Shown here: piece by piece, positions 12,244-21,634 of the stretch | How positions within the stretch are numbered: the stretch's first letter is position 1 | Layout of the letters: each line of letters begins with the position of its first letter | Assembly (NCBI GenBank): GCA_031772625.1 | Contig: CM062810.1 | Location: forward strand, 450,554,014 to 450,618,013 | Reading direction: 5' to 3' | From: Pinus tabuliformis | Lineage: Eukaryota; Streptophyta; Pinopsida; Pinales; Pinaceae | DNA length: 64,000 bases | Translations under genes and position numbers: made by a program | Notes under the pieces: model-generated | The model's database searches: none | What the model was told of the DNA's origin: nothing | Seen by the model: only the letters and a program-made list of their open reading frames with translations

Positions 12244-13701
12244 TTACCTCTTTTGCTTCTTGATTGCCTTCCTCAATTTCGCCTTCAAATTCCTGATTCG
12301 GGCCTTGCACACTTTGTTTCGCGCCATGTAGTGGAAAGCCATGTGTCTCAGCAATGCATGGTCCTTGTCAGCCTTGTCTAGCAGCCTCTCTAAGTGCATG
12401 TTAACTCTCTCAAGGTTGGCCTCCCAATCCTCATTAATCTCTTGCTCCAATGACGTGAGCTCAACTCTTCTCTTTTGTGCAGCTGGGCAATGCTCACGAA
12501 CGTTTTGTAGCTCCATGATCGCTTGCTGATCCTCAAGATGTTTGTTCCTCTGCTCCAGATATTTCATGTTCCACTTAGCCCTCTCCAAGTCAAGGGATAA
12601 GGCTTCGATCTTTGATTGCTTCTCCTGGATGATCTCTCTAAGCTGTGCACTTGGCGGATCTGTATCTGTATCATCAACATGAAGGAGAACGAATTATGTC
12701 TCTTGTTCACCTGATGGATCACCTGAAGGCCCCTCATCCTGCATTGGCTCCTTGCCTTTGTCCTATTCCTCTGATGCTGATGGAGGAAGCAAGGCCCCTT
12801 CCACCCCGGATGGAGATAACACTTGCTTTGCTGCTGCAAACAAACGTCTGGTGCCTTTCTGATATGTGATGAAAACCGGCACACTAGCAATCTCATGGCA
12901 CTCATACCGACGAGAAGGTTCACCCTCATGCTTAACCTCTGATAATACCTGTGAAGTGCTGAAGAGGTCATGGGAGATGAAATCATCCCAAGTAATGCCC
13001 TGCAATCCCAACTGATGAACCACCAAAATCTTAATAAGAGCAAAGTGATAAACACTGTTAAGTTGCTACAGAGGGGTCTTGTGCTGCATGAAGGTGTTCA
13101 TCCTCTCTATGTTCCTACAAATGAAATATGGGATGTTCATCATCCATACCGTGGTAAAGTGCATGAGCAACCTAATGTGATAGGCATATAGACGAGAGAA
13201 CCTCCCCCCACAGCTGAAGTACTTCATGATCAACTTCATGAGTGGAGCATATTCATCTTTCAAATATCGGAATGGAAAGACTCTTGTGAGCCACCTCAAG
13301 AAACTGGCCTTAATGTAAGGCTCATAATGCTGTTGATCAACCTTCTGTTTCTTGTGCCATGGTTCTCCAACATTTTGTATGCCGGTTGCTAATGAGACGG
13401 TTTCAGGTGTTAGTGTGAAGGTGACACCGACCAAGATAGAGTGATCTCCATGTAGGTGAAGCACAGAAAGACGGGCCAACTCATGATGAACTCGAACATT
13501 AGCCACCATTTGACAAAATTCAAAACATGATAGATGCTGGAAGCATGACATGGCAAGAGTGCAGGCCTGCAATTCAGTGAGGGTGGTTGGCTCATCCCTA
13601 ACATGTTTGCCACTCTTGTGATGTCTCCTGGGAGCCTGTTCTTCCGAGGATGAATCACTTTGTGTCTCCATCTCATACTCTGATGAATGCTCAGATGCCA
13701 T
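12244..13701 (-). pseudogene. LTR-encoded long frame, left copy (unknown protein with C-terminal coiled coil)
   Basis: A single frame of about 485 codons lies wholly inside the LTR, on the element's sense strand. From the chosen Met (MASEHSSEYEMET) it has: an acidic/Ser-rich start (residues 1-40); a globular region (about 45-240) with GVTFTLTPETVSLATGI and KYFSCGGRFSRLYAYHIRLLMHF; a segment with RRYECHEIASVPVFITY (about 250-280); a Pro/Ser/acidic stretch; then a heptad-rich coiled coil (about 370-480) ending in a basic tail. In-frame stops occur at 13066-13068 and 12763-12765 (both shared with the other LTR) and near 12690 (private). An upstream in-frame Met at 13944 would add a segment translated from the G-rich repeat and is less likely. 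The function is unknown. It resembles uncharacterised plant proteins of transposon origin, and no enzyme motif is visible. Confidence 0.6.
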
Positions 13702-13828
13702 GACTGTTGTGTGTATTGTACTTGGGCTGCCCTTTGATGATGGTGTGAAACTAGGTGCTGTTGTGATATCTGCCACCAAGGGGAACAATGAAAAAAAAGG
13801 GAGTATTAGGAGGGGAATAATATGATGG

Positions 13829-13990
13829 GAATAGGGGTTATGGGGAGAGGTTTTGTTTAGGGATATATAGGAGGGTTTTGGGATTTGATAGGGTAGGGTT
13901 TTGGGGTTTTGATAAGGTAGGGTTTTTGGGTTTATATTGATCAAAGAGTGGAGGGATAAGGAATAGGGGTTTGGTAATATTTTAGGGTAG
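13829..13990 (+). repeat. G-rich TAGGGTTTT-type tract in LTR
   Basis: Repeated GGGTTTTGGGG, GATAGGGTAGGG and similar units just upstream (minus strand) of the LTR frame; also present in the right LTR at about 24720-24900. Several GGG runs are spaced so that a G-quadruplex could form on the plus strand. It is not a telomere array because the units are irregular. Confidence 0.6.
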
Positions 13991-14280
13991 GGAGAATAGG
14001 AAAAAATGGGATAGGGGGGATAGGGAAAAATGGTAAGAAAGGGAAAATGAGGGGTGATAATGAAACCTTAGCATCAACACCACAATTATGCAACCCTATC
14101 AACAATGGATTTTGGTGTTTTCTTATGATTGGTTTTATGAGTTTTGTTGCAATTAAACATAGCCATGAACCACCATAACATTCACAAAATTTGATGAGCA
14201 AGCCATGATATAGAGCCTACCTGTTGATTTGAGGGGTTTCACAGGCAACTTGAGGCAATTTGGCACGGTTTCGGGCCTTT

Positions 14281-14425
14281 GTGGGTGTGCGCCACGCCCC
14301 AAACCCAATGCGTCGCGCCCATTGTGTGCGCCGCGCCCATAGAAATTTTGCACTATGGGTTGGCTTCGTGTGCGCCGTGCTCTGTGTGTGCGCCGCGCCC
14401 CTCTGTGTGTGCGCCACACTCTGGA
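14281..14425. repeat. GC-rich short imperfect repeat (GTGTGCGCCGCGCCC) in LTR
   Basis: Five or so imperfect copies of a GTGTGCGCCRCGCCC-like unit, much richer in GC than its surroundings; also at about 25185-25330 in the right LTR, with many C-to-T differences at CpG sites. It lies upstream of the LTR frame. Confidence 0.65.
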
Positions 14426-14532
14426 AAACGATTCCCACTCACTCTTAAACACGCACTTTGCTCTCCTAATCACTTTGCAACATTTCTCTATGACCTTGAT
14501 TTGCACAATGACCTTGTTTGCTTGTGGAAACC

Positions 14533-14549
14533 TCTATTTAAAGGCTTTG
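14533..14549 (-). promoter_or_regulatory. Candidate TATA box upstream of LTR frame
   Basis: On the minus strand GCCTTTAAATAGAGG, conserved in the right LTR (about 25437-25451). It lies about 0.8 kb upstream of the frame's Met, which would place the frame in the transcribed leader if this is the LTR promoter. Position and role are inferred. Confidence 0.35.
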
Positions 14550-15198
14550 AAGTCATGGGTTTAATTTTTTCTTCTCCAAAAACCCACTTTGCTAATGTTT
14601 CATTTTGGCTTTTTTCACTGACTTAAAGTGACACTTGAATTTCTCTTTTCCCTTTGGAATTTTAGGTCAAATGATGAAGTTTTCGGCACTCTTTGCAGGG
14701 ATTGCATGACAGGGCATTTGGCCACGGAAACCATGACTGCACCTGAAGAAATCAACTAACAAATTTTTTGAAAATTTTATCACAAAGGACACTGTTTGAC
14801 TTTTCTTCAAAACAGAGTTTTGAAGAACAGTCAAAATTTTTCCACATGACGATGAAACTCTCTGAATAATAACTTTGTAAGGGCCTCACTCTGGCCTGCA
14901 TGGCTTTATTGGACATGGTTGAAGACCAAATTGATTAATCCCTAGACCTAATTATCGAAAATGACTTTTGTCCATTAAAGGACCAGACCTTGACTGTCAT
15001 GGACTTTAGTGATCATTGACAAAATACCTAAGCCAGCAGGAACCAAACATGAGGGGAAATGACTAGCATGACCTTTTCCGTCAGATTATGGCATGATCCT
15101 AGTGGAATGCAGCTGGGTGAATGGAGCGGGACTCCTAAAAATGAAATGCATAAAAAGTTTTGATCTCTGACAGAGGACTAACCAAACCGACTCTAACA

Positions 15199-15462
15199 TT
15201 AGCTCCAATGGAGGATGGTAGCTCCTTGGAGATGCCAAGAACAATAGATCTCTGGAAGAGCTAGATAGTGGCTTCGTCCATTGGGCTATGGAATCATTTT
15301 TTCGACAAACAACACAGGACTCTAACTCATTTATGAAACTAAAATGACCAAAACATTGAGTCAAACTTAACATTGAAATGACTCGAAGACTAACTTGACA
15401 AACTCAAACCAAACTGAAATAAAAATGGTATTTACAATGACAGTGGAAGCAGGGTTAATAAC
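15199..15462 (-). other. Tat-like element 3' interior, non-coding
   Basis: Sequence between the integrase end and the 3' LTR. It contains CCATTGGGCTATGGAATCA (15278-15296), nearly identical to a motif inside the family B LTRs (2536-2555 reverse complement, and 59359-59378). No frame is seen. Confidence 0.5.
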
Positions 15463-16780
15463 TCAGAAATGGTACCGCTTGAGCAGACGACCATTGATCG
15501 GCCCTCCTGGACAATCTTCCCCGTTCATTTCCTTCGGAAGAAAGGCATTCTGACCTCGATATGCTGCAATCTTGAAAGGACCTTTCCAAAGATTCTCAAA
15601 CTTACCGTGCTTACCTTTTTCCTCATTCCTTGCATCCCACTTCAGCACCACATCATCCAACTAAAATTTATCCGCCTTTGCTTTTCTGTCATAAATTTTC
15701 TTGATCTTCTACTGCAATTTGGATGTGTTCTTAAAAAATTCTTCTCTGGTCTACTGCAAGTGGACCATTTGATTCAACCTTCTCTTCATGGGATCTTCTT
15801 CATTGCCGGCCTCCTAAAGAAGTTTGACTACCGGGGCAGTGAGAGAGGTAGGAAATACTGTATCAACTCCAAAAACAAGCTCAAACGGTGGCGTACCAAT
15901 GGATTTCTTCTGGCTGACCCGATCTGCCCAAATTGCATTGACCAACCTCTTATGCCAGCTCTTCTTATTTATTTCTAGTAGCTTCTTGATGATGTTGACC
16001 AACAATTTGTTCGAAGACTCCGCCAATCCATTGCCTTGCGGATGATAAGCAGTTAAGTGACCCAAAATGATGTGATATTTATGACAAAACTCTACCATCA
16101 TTTTTTATTTGAAAGCTATTGCGTTATCAGTGATTAACTTATTCGGGCAACCAAAGCGAGACAAGATGTTATTTTCAAGGAATGAAATGATTACTGCATC
16201 AGTAGCTTGTCTGGTGGGAATTGCCTTGATCCATTTCGTGAAATAATTTGTCGTTGTGAGGATCCATCTATGCTGACCAGAAGAAGCGGGATGAATTTCA
16301 CCAATGAAATCCAATCCCCATTGCTGGAAAGGAGCACTCACCTCAATAGGCTTAAGTGGCAAAGGCTTTAACTTTTTCTTTCCTTCGAAAATCTGACACT
16401 TATGACAGCGCTTGACCATCTTATATACATTAGTGAACAATGTTGGCCAATAGTACCCTGCTCTCAGAATTTTATTTGTTGTTGACTTCAAAAAAAGGTG
16501 ACCACCACAGTCTCCTTGGTAGCAGTCCTCCATGACCTTCTTTGCTTCCTTTTCCACCAAGCAATTTAACAGAACGCCACCGGGATCTTTCCAATACAGT
16601 GCGGAATTAAGAATGCAAAACTTGGCAGCTTTCAACTTGAGTGTTCTCGCTTTATTTCTAGTCATGTCGGGCGGTGGTGACAAATTTTTAAGCACATATA
16701 TGATATCTGAATACCACGGAGAGAGAGAAAACATTTCAGATACCTAAATTGATGATGCTTCCTCATTCTCATCGGACATA
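15463..16780 (-). pseudogene. pol: Tat-like integrase, broken
   Basis: The zinc-binding H-H-C-C region is visible (GGHLF ... CHKCQIFEGKK, about 16385-16500). The catalytic core has WGLDFIGEIHP (first Asp) and ITDNAIAFK (second Asp, near 16115), and the Glu lies in GNGLAESSNK (about 16010-16030). A GPFKIAAYRG segment near the end (15565) is the C-terminal domain. Stops occur near 16738, 16104, 15813, 15745, 15711 and 15661, all in one frame continuous with the RT. In this family the enzyme inserts the cDNA into the host genome; this copy cannot make a full-length product. Confidence 0.85.
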
Positions 16781-18341
16781 GCAGCGATCAGATTTATGTC
16801 CAAGGCATGCAAGTTTGATTCGGCCATTAACTTTGCCAATCCCTATCCTTTAACCAGCTTTGTGGGCTTTATTTCCACATCATATTCCAGCAAGGCTGCA
16901 AACCATTTGCCTCATCTTCCTTCTGGATCGGTCTGCACTAAAACATCTTTGACAGCAGTGTTAGGAACACAGGCCAAAATATGAGAATGTAGAATATATA
17001 CCTGGAAATCTTTCAATGCCTTCACAAGTGCAAGGGCTTGCTTCTCAATGATGTTGTATTTTAAGGCTGCATCTCTTATAGCTTTGCTAAAGAATGCAAT
17101 GGGTATTTCATGATCATCTATTTTCTGCAATAACACAGCTACCATCGTGTGCTCCGAAGCAAATGAAAACAATATGAAATACTGAGTGTAGTCCGGGCTT
17201 ACTAGAATGGGAGCTGAAGAAAGAGCCAATTTGACTAAATTGAAATATTTTACAGCCTCCTCCGTCCACTTCACTTGGCTGTCCTTCTTAAGCATGTTTG
17301 TCATCTCTCTTAGGTGCTCAACAAGATTAGGGACAAAGCGGCGTAGAAAATTCATTTTACCATTGAAAAATTGTATCTCTTTCTTATTCCGGGGTAGATC
17401 GATTTGCTGAATTGCTTGCACACATGCTGGGTCAATACGAATGCCATCTTTTGAGATAATGTGCCCGAGTAGTTTGCCTTCCTCCATGGCGAACAAGCTC
17501 TTTTTCGGATTCAGGGACAAGCAATATTTTCTGCACTTTTGAAAGACAATTTTTAGATGGTACATGTGCTCTTCATCAGATTTGGAAAACACCGTCAAAG
17601 TTTCCAGGTACACAACTAAAAAGAAAGCCTTCTCATTTGAAAAATCCAAGTCCATTGCACGCTAAAATGTGGCACCCGCATTCTTTAAACCAAAAGGCAT
17701 TTTAGCTTAATGAAAGGTTCCCCATGGAGTGGTGAACGTTGTCTTGTCTCGGTCATCTTCATGGACAGAAACTTGGTTATATCCGGAATAACCATCAAGT
17801 AGTGACATACGAGATGCTCCCACTACTCGCTGAAGTATATGGTCCATTTTGGGCAGTGGATAATTATCTTTCAACGAAACTTTATTGAGATTTCTAAAAT
17901 CAATGCATAAGCGAATCTCACCTGTCTTCTTTTGTACGGGCACCAAATTAGAGATCCAATCTAAAAATCTGATGGGAAAAATGATCCCTGATTTTTACAA
18001 CCTATTTATCTCCTTTTCAATAGATGGCAGCAACTTTGCATTTAGCCTTCTCAACTTCTGTCTGAATGGTTTTTATTGGGCTTGATGGGTATAATGTGCT
18101 GAATTATATTGGTATCATATGTCTTTAAGTCAGAATAGTCCCAAGAAAACACATCTGCAAATGAAGACAACAAACCGATATATTTGTCCTTGATCTTTGG
18201 TGGCAATGCTTTAGACAGTTTTACCAATTTAGGATTAGCAGTTGTTCCGACATTGACCTCTTCCACACCCTTCTCTGTTGGCTTCAATGTTGGTTTGCAG
18301 GCTACATCATCTTGATCGAAGAGTTCTTCTAAAGGTATCAA
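16781..18341 (-). pseudogene. pol: Tat-like RT and RNase H, broken; YxDD box lost
   Basis: RT starts near 18341 (LEELFDQDDVACKP, then DKYIGLLSSFADVFSWDY). It continues with GEIRLCIDFRNLN, DNYPLPKMD and LLDGYSGYNQV, then, after stops near 17705 and 17660, the region where the YxDD catalytic box should be. That box reads YLET (17599-17610), so both catalytic aspartates are replaced. The connection and RNase H follow (FILFSFASEHTM, FFSKAIRDA, KQALALVKALKDFQVYILH). A frameshift lies between 18051 and 17946. The order is continuous with integrase in one frame. In the family this enzyme copies the RNA into cDNA in the particle; this copy is dead on two counts. Confidence 0.88.
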
Positions 18342-18560
18342 GCCTTTAGGAATAACGTTATTCTTTAGCTACAACACGTCCATTTGATTGATCTGCACAT
18401 CATCTGTACCATTACCTTTACCATCGTCATTTTCTACATCCATTGAGGTTTCTTTGAACTTACCTTTGTTTTGCAGAAAATCATCAATCTCCTCATCATC
18501 TTGGAAAACTTGCCAATATCTCTGATTGTCTGGGACAATCAGACGATGCTTGACATGGAT

Positions 18561-19010
18561 TTAGAATTTATTACTAGAGTTCATTGGGATCTTCAAACTA
18601 CTTGTTGCCTTAGCAAGAGCATCAGCAATATTATTTTGTATACGAGGCACACATGTCAAGGTGTATTCTGAAAACAATTTTAGGATGTCTAGGACTGCAT
18701 TACAGTAAGCCTGCATCCGTCGATGCTTTGCTTGATATTCGCCTCTGACCTGCTTAATCACCAATTTGGAGTCACCATATACTGAAATCCTCTTAGCATT
18801 AGCTTTCTTAGAATCTTTAGGCCAGCAATCAAAGCTTCATACTCAGCTTCATTGTTTGAACAATCAAAAGCCAACTTGTAAGAGCATACCCGCACATTAC
18901 TAGGCACTTTGTTCGGGGTGGAGAAAGGACTGCGTACCCAAATTCCAATTCCAACCCCATCATTTCCCACTGCTCCATCGAAATCCATGGTCCACAAACC
19001 TTCTTCCTCC
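18561..19010 (-). pseudogene. Archaeal-type RNase H domain between protease and RT
   Basis: A second RNase H, distinct from the one that follows RT. Motifs in order on the minus strand: MDFDGA (18971-18988, first Asp), NNEAEYEALIAGL (about 18839-18862, Glu), YGDSKLVIKQV (about 18755-18785, Asp), and NNIADALAKA (about 18605-18635, last Asp). All four catalytic positions are kept. One base is missing near 18797, which splits the domain over two frames. Tat-lineage elements are known to carry such an extra RNase H, thought to help remove RNA from the hybrid. The position before RT is worth noting because I know the family mainly with it after the RT-associated RNase H. Between this domain and RT (18342-18560) the frame continues without clear motifs. 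Confidence 0.8.
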
Positions 19011-20089
19011 TCTTGCAAGTGTTGAAAATCTTTTTGCTGTGCTTGGTCTGCTTGCTGTCCATTACTTTCAGCTGATTGCTCAACGGTGCTTTGTTGTTCT
19101 TGTCCTTCTTTCTTTAAAACTCCTCTGAAATTTTCTGTTATTTCCAGAATATCATCTGCTTCTACTAACTGACTATCGATATCATTGAAACTATTAGAAT
19201 ACAAAACAAACGACTCTAAATTTGTATGTACATAATTAATCGGATGATTTATTGGTTTCTCCTTGCTTGTGATCATATATTTCATTTTTTGTTCCTGATA
19301 CAATTTCCTCATTTGGCCAAACACCAGAATCGTTGCATAGGAGAAATCTAGCTGTAGTGTCCCTTTCAATTTCGCTACCCAAGACTTGGAAAGAAGCATG
19401 CCAAACCTGGGAGGAATATCTGCTACAACAACTTCCATCAAAACATTCTTCATTGGGAGCTGATCCAGACTCGCAACCAAGTATTTGATGAGTCCTATAC
19501 ATCTTACTCTACTGGAATCAAATGAATAGAGATCATGGTATTGCCGGGTGATGTCCAGACCAAGCTTATCCATAATAGCCTTGGGCATGAGATTGTGAGA
19601 AGCTCTAGAATCAAACATGGCATTATGTAACACAAAATCATGCAACCTTAAACTGATATAAAAGGGTGGCACATCACTATCAGGAGACTCACCATTCGAT
19701 GCTGGCCCAAAAATCATTTCAAGTTGATCGTCTTCGACATTCACCATGTCGGACATTGGGTCCAAATTCAACATTTTAGATACTTGCCCTCTATAACTGA
19801 TGTTCCTCATTATTTCAGTCAAGGGGATGGATACCTTTAATTTAGAAATCTCATTCTCTAAATTAAAAGCGGGAATCTTTTCTATCTCTTTAACTGGGAT
19901 TTCTTTTTTTTCCTTTTCTTTCGATGCAACTAGCTGATGTGATTGTTCTGCTGATGGTGATTTTCTTCTCTCCGGACCAACCGCCTCCTTTCCTTTCCTT
20001 TGTGTAATTGATGAATCATTCTTTGATGCCTCAACATCGTTCCTTTTCTGAATTGGTTTGACCGGCACATCTCTGTTTCTAAGTGAATA
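19011..20089 (-). pseudogene. Tat-like protease region, active-site changed
   Basis: A 436-codon open frame (20068-18758) that runs into the RNase H. The first ~110 residues are lysine/glutamate-rich linker. The protease core follows, with FYISLRLHDFVLHNAMFDSRASHNLMP around 19590-19640: the expected DSG triad reads DSR. ILVSKSWVAKLKGTL-type sequence (near 19355) follows, as in Tat proteases. In the family it cuts the polyprotein; here the changed glycine probably inactivates it. It is in frame with the acidic end of gag upstream, separated by one stop near 20090. Confidence 0.75.
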
Positions 20090-21432
20090 TCACTGCTGTT
20101 GGGCGGACAGAGCATTCATATAGCCTCTTTGGTACTCATCTGATTCTTCCTCCAAGACGGTGTCTTTTGCTAGAATGAAATCTACATCTTTGTGTACAGC
20201 CGAACTTTCTGCATACTCCTCATCCTCAGTGAGATAAATAGGCAAATCATCAGGAGTAAAGAGATGAATTTCTTCCCCTATTATATTCCCGTCCTCATCT
20301 GACTCTGGTCCATGCACAAAATTTTGCTGCAAAAGTGTTTGTACTGGCTGTTGTGTTGTCTGCTCTTGAGCTCGTTGATCTCTCTGTCTTATTCTATATT
20401 GCGGTTGTTGCTAACCATGAAAGTTAGGATTTCTAACTTGTGGCTCCGATTTGTCAAGTTTCACTCTTTCAAGCATCTGCTCTACCTTCCGGAGTAATTG
20501 ATCTACCAAGGAAGACTCTTCTTTTACGGTGACCTTCTTCTCTACCTTTGCTCTAGCTCGGTCAGCAGATTCGCTTCAACGCTGACCGCTATCTTCTGCA
20601 TGTCTCCCATTGTGGTCGGTTCTCTCTCTCTTAATTGATAAGCCATGTCAGCATCAAAACCATCCGGGAACTTCACCATGGCTAGTCCCACAGGTGGCCT
20701 TAGATGATCTGGAATTTCGTTATAAACTGAATTGAATATAACGCAATAGTCTTGGACCGACTCACTAGCGTTTTGTTTGATTTGCTCATATTCAGCTAGA
20801 ATTTGAAGAGGATTCTTTTTCACTTCCCATCGGTTTAAAAATTGTCTTTGTAGGTCGGCCAAGGTAGCGATGCGTGCCATCGGCAAACCTCTGAACCATT
20901 TCCTCACTTCACCTGCAAATGTCTGTACAAAGAGTCTCATTGCCACATTCTCTGCATCGATCTCATGAAGTTCATAGAAATCTTCCATTCTGTCCACAAG
21001 TTGCTGAGCAGTAATGCTGTTAGGAGTGCCATCAAAAAATGGGATTTTGCTTTGATAATCTTTGGGCATATCATCTAGAACTTGAGGCAAAACCAGGGGT
21101 GCAAAACGGGCAACGATCACTCTTGGTGGATTTGGCCTTGGAGGTGTTGGAGGAGTGTGCACAGTTTGTAAGGGGCTAGCAATTGGAGTTTGAAGCTGAG
21201 CTATAATGTAATTATCAATTGACCGGTTAGCCCTTTCCGTTTCCAAGTCTACAAGAAATGGTGGATTGGGGATAGTATAGTCAATAGCCCTTTCGGATTT
21301 GGTCTCGAACAATGATATTTCAAACCACTTATCAAACTCAAGCTCTTCAAGATACTCAAAAATGTCAGGACATGAATGGGATTTGAACACGGGAGTTATA
21401 ATGCTCTCTTGACGAAGGAGTCTTGGAATCAA
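20090..21432 (-). pseudogene. gag: Tat-like gag, broken
   Basis: The frame opens at MIPRLLRQ (21432). The capsid core includes WFRGLPMARIATLADLQRQF, LAEYEQIKQNASESVQDYCVIFN and LRPPVGLAMVKFPDGF (about 20690-20900). A frameshift near 20575 moves the end of gag into another frame (KVEKKVTVKEESSLVDQLLRK), with a stop near 20417 and an acidic tail to 20090. No CCHC zinc knuckle is visible, consistent with some Tat-lineage elements. It would form the virus-like particle in the cytoplasm; it is not intact here. Confidence 0.8.
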
Positions 21433-21613
21433 GTTGGGGTTTTCATAAATATGAGGAGGATCTGGATCTGGATTTGCTCTGGTATATCGTCTCGAAGCCT
21501 ACGTGCTATTTTCGAAAAAATCAGAAGGACATGAACAACTTACTCAGCCTATCAAATCCTAAACTTATCATCCGGAAGCTTAAAATTATCAAGAAGTAAG
21601 GGGATTAATTTCC

Positions 21614-21631
21614 TCCCCAGTGGAGTCGCCA
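21614..21631 (-). promoter_or_regulatory. Primer-binding site, Tat/Ogre type
   Basis: On the minus strand TGGCGACTCCACTGGGGA begins three bases after the 5' LTR end. Its position, length and TGG start fit a tRNA primer site. The assignment to tRNA-Arg rests on what is reported for Ogre elements and was not checked against tRNA genes. Confidence 0.75.
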
Positions 21632-21634
21632 CTA

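Larger units (their letters stand above)
10731..15198 (-). mobile_element. Tat-like element, left LTR (3' LTR)
   Basis: 4468 bp, starting TGTTAGCACC and ending CTCTAACA. From left to right it holds a terminal GAGAGGGCTCTCTC block near 10827, ~1.3 kb without frames, the LTR frame (12244-13701, minus), a G-rich tract (13829-13990) and a GC-rich short repeat (14281-14425). I see no convincing polypurine tract in the interior beside it (15199-15230). Confidence 0.92.

Noticed and set aside
12341-12869. Plus-strand frames opposite the LTR long frame
   Set aside because: Shadow frames; the minus frame has the coiled-coil pattern and homologues in other elements.
13829-13990. Telomere-like TAGGGTTTT repeats
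   Set aside because: Units are irregular and lie in both LTRs of a retrotransposon; not a telomere or interstitial telomere array.
14153-14506. 117-codon minus frame with repeated RTHRGARR-like residues (also 24313-25410)
   Set aside because: Produced by the GC-rich short repeat in the LTR; other frames of both strands are equally open there.
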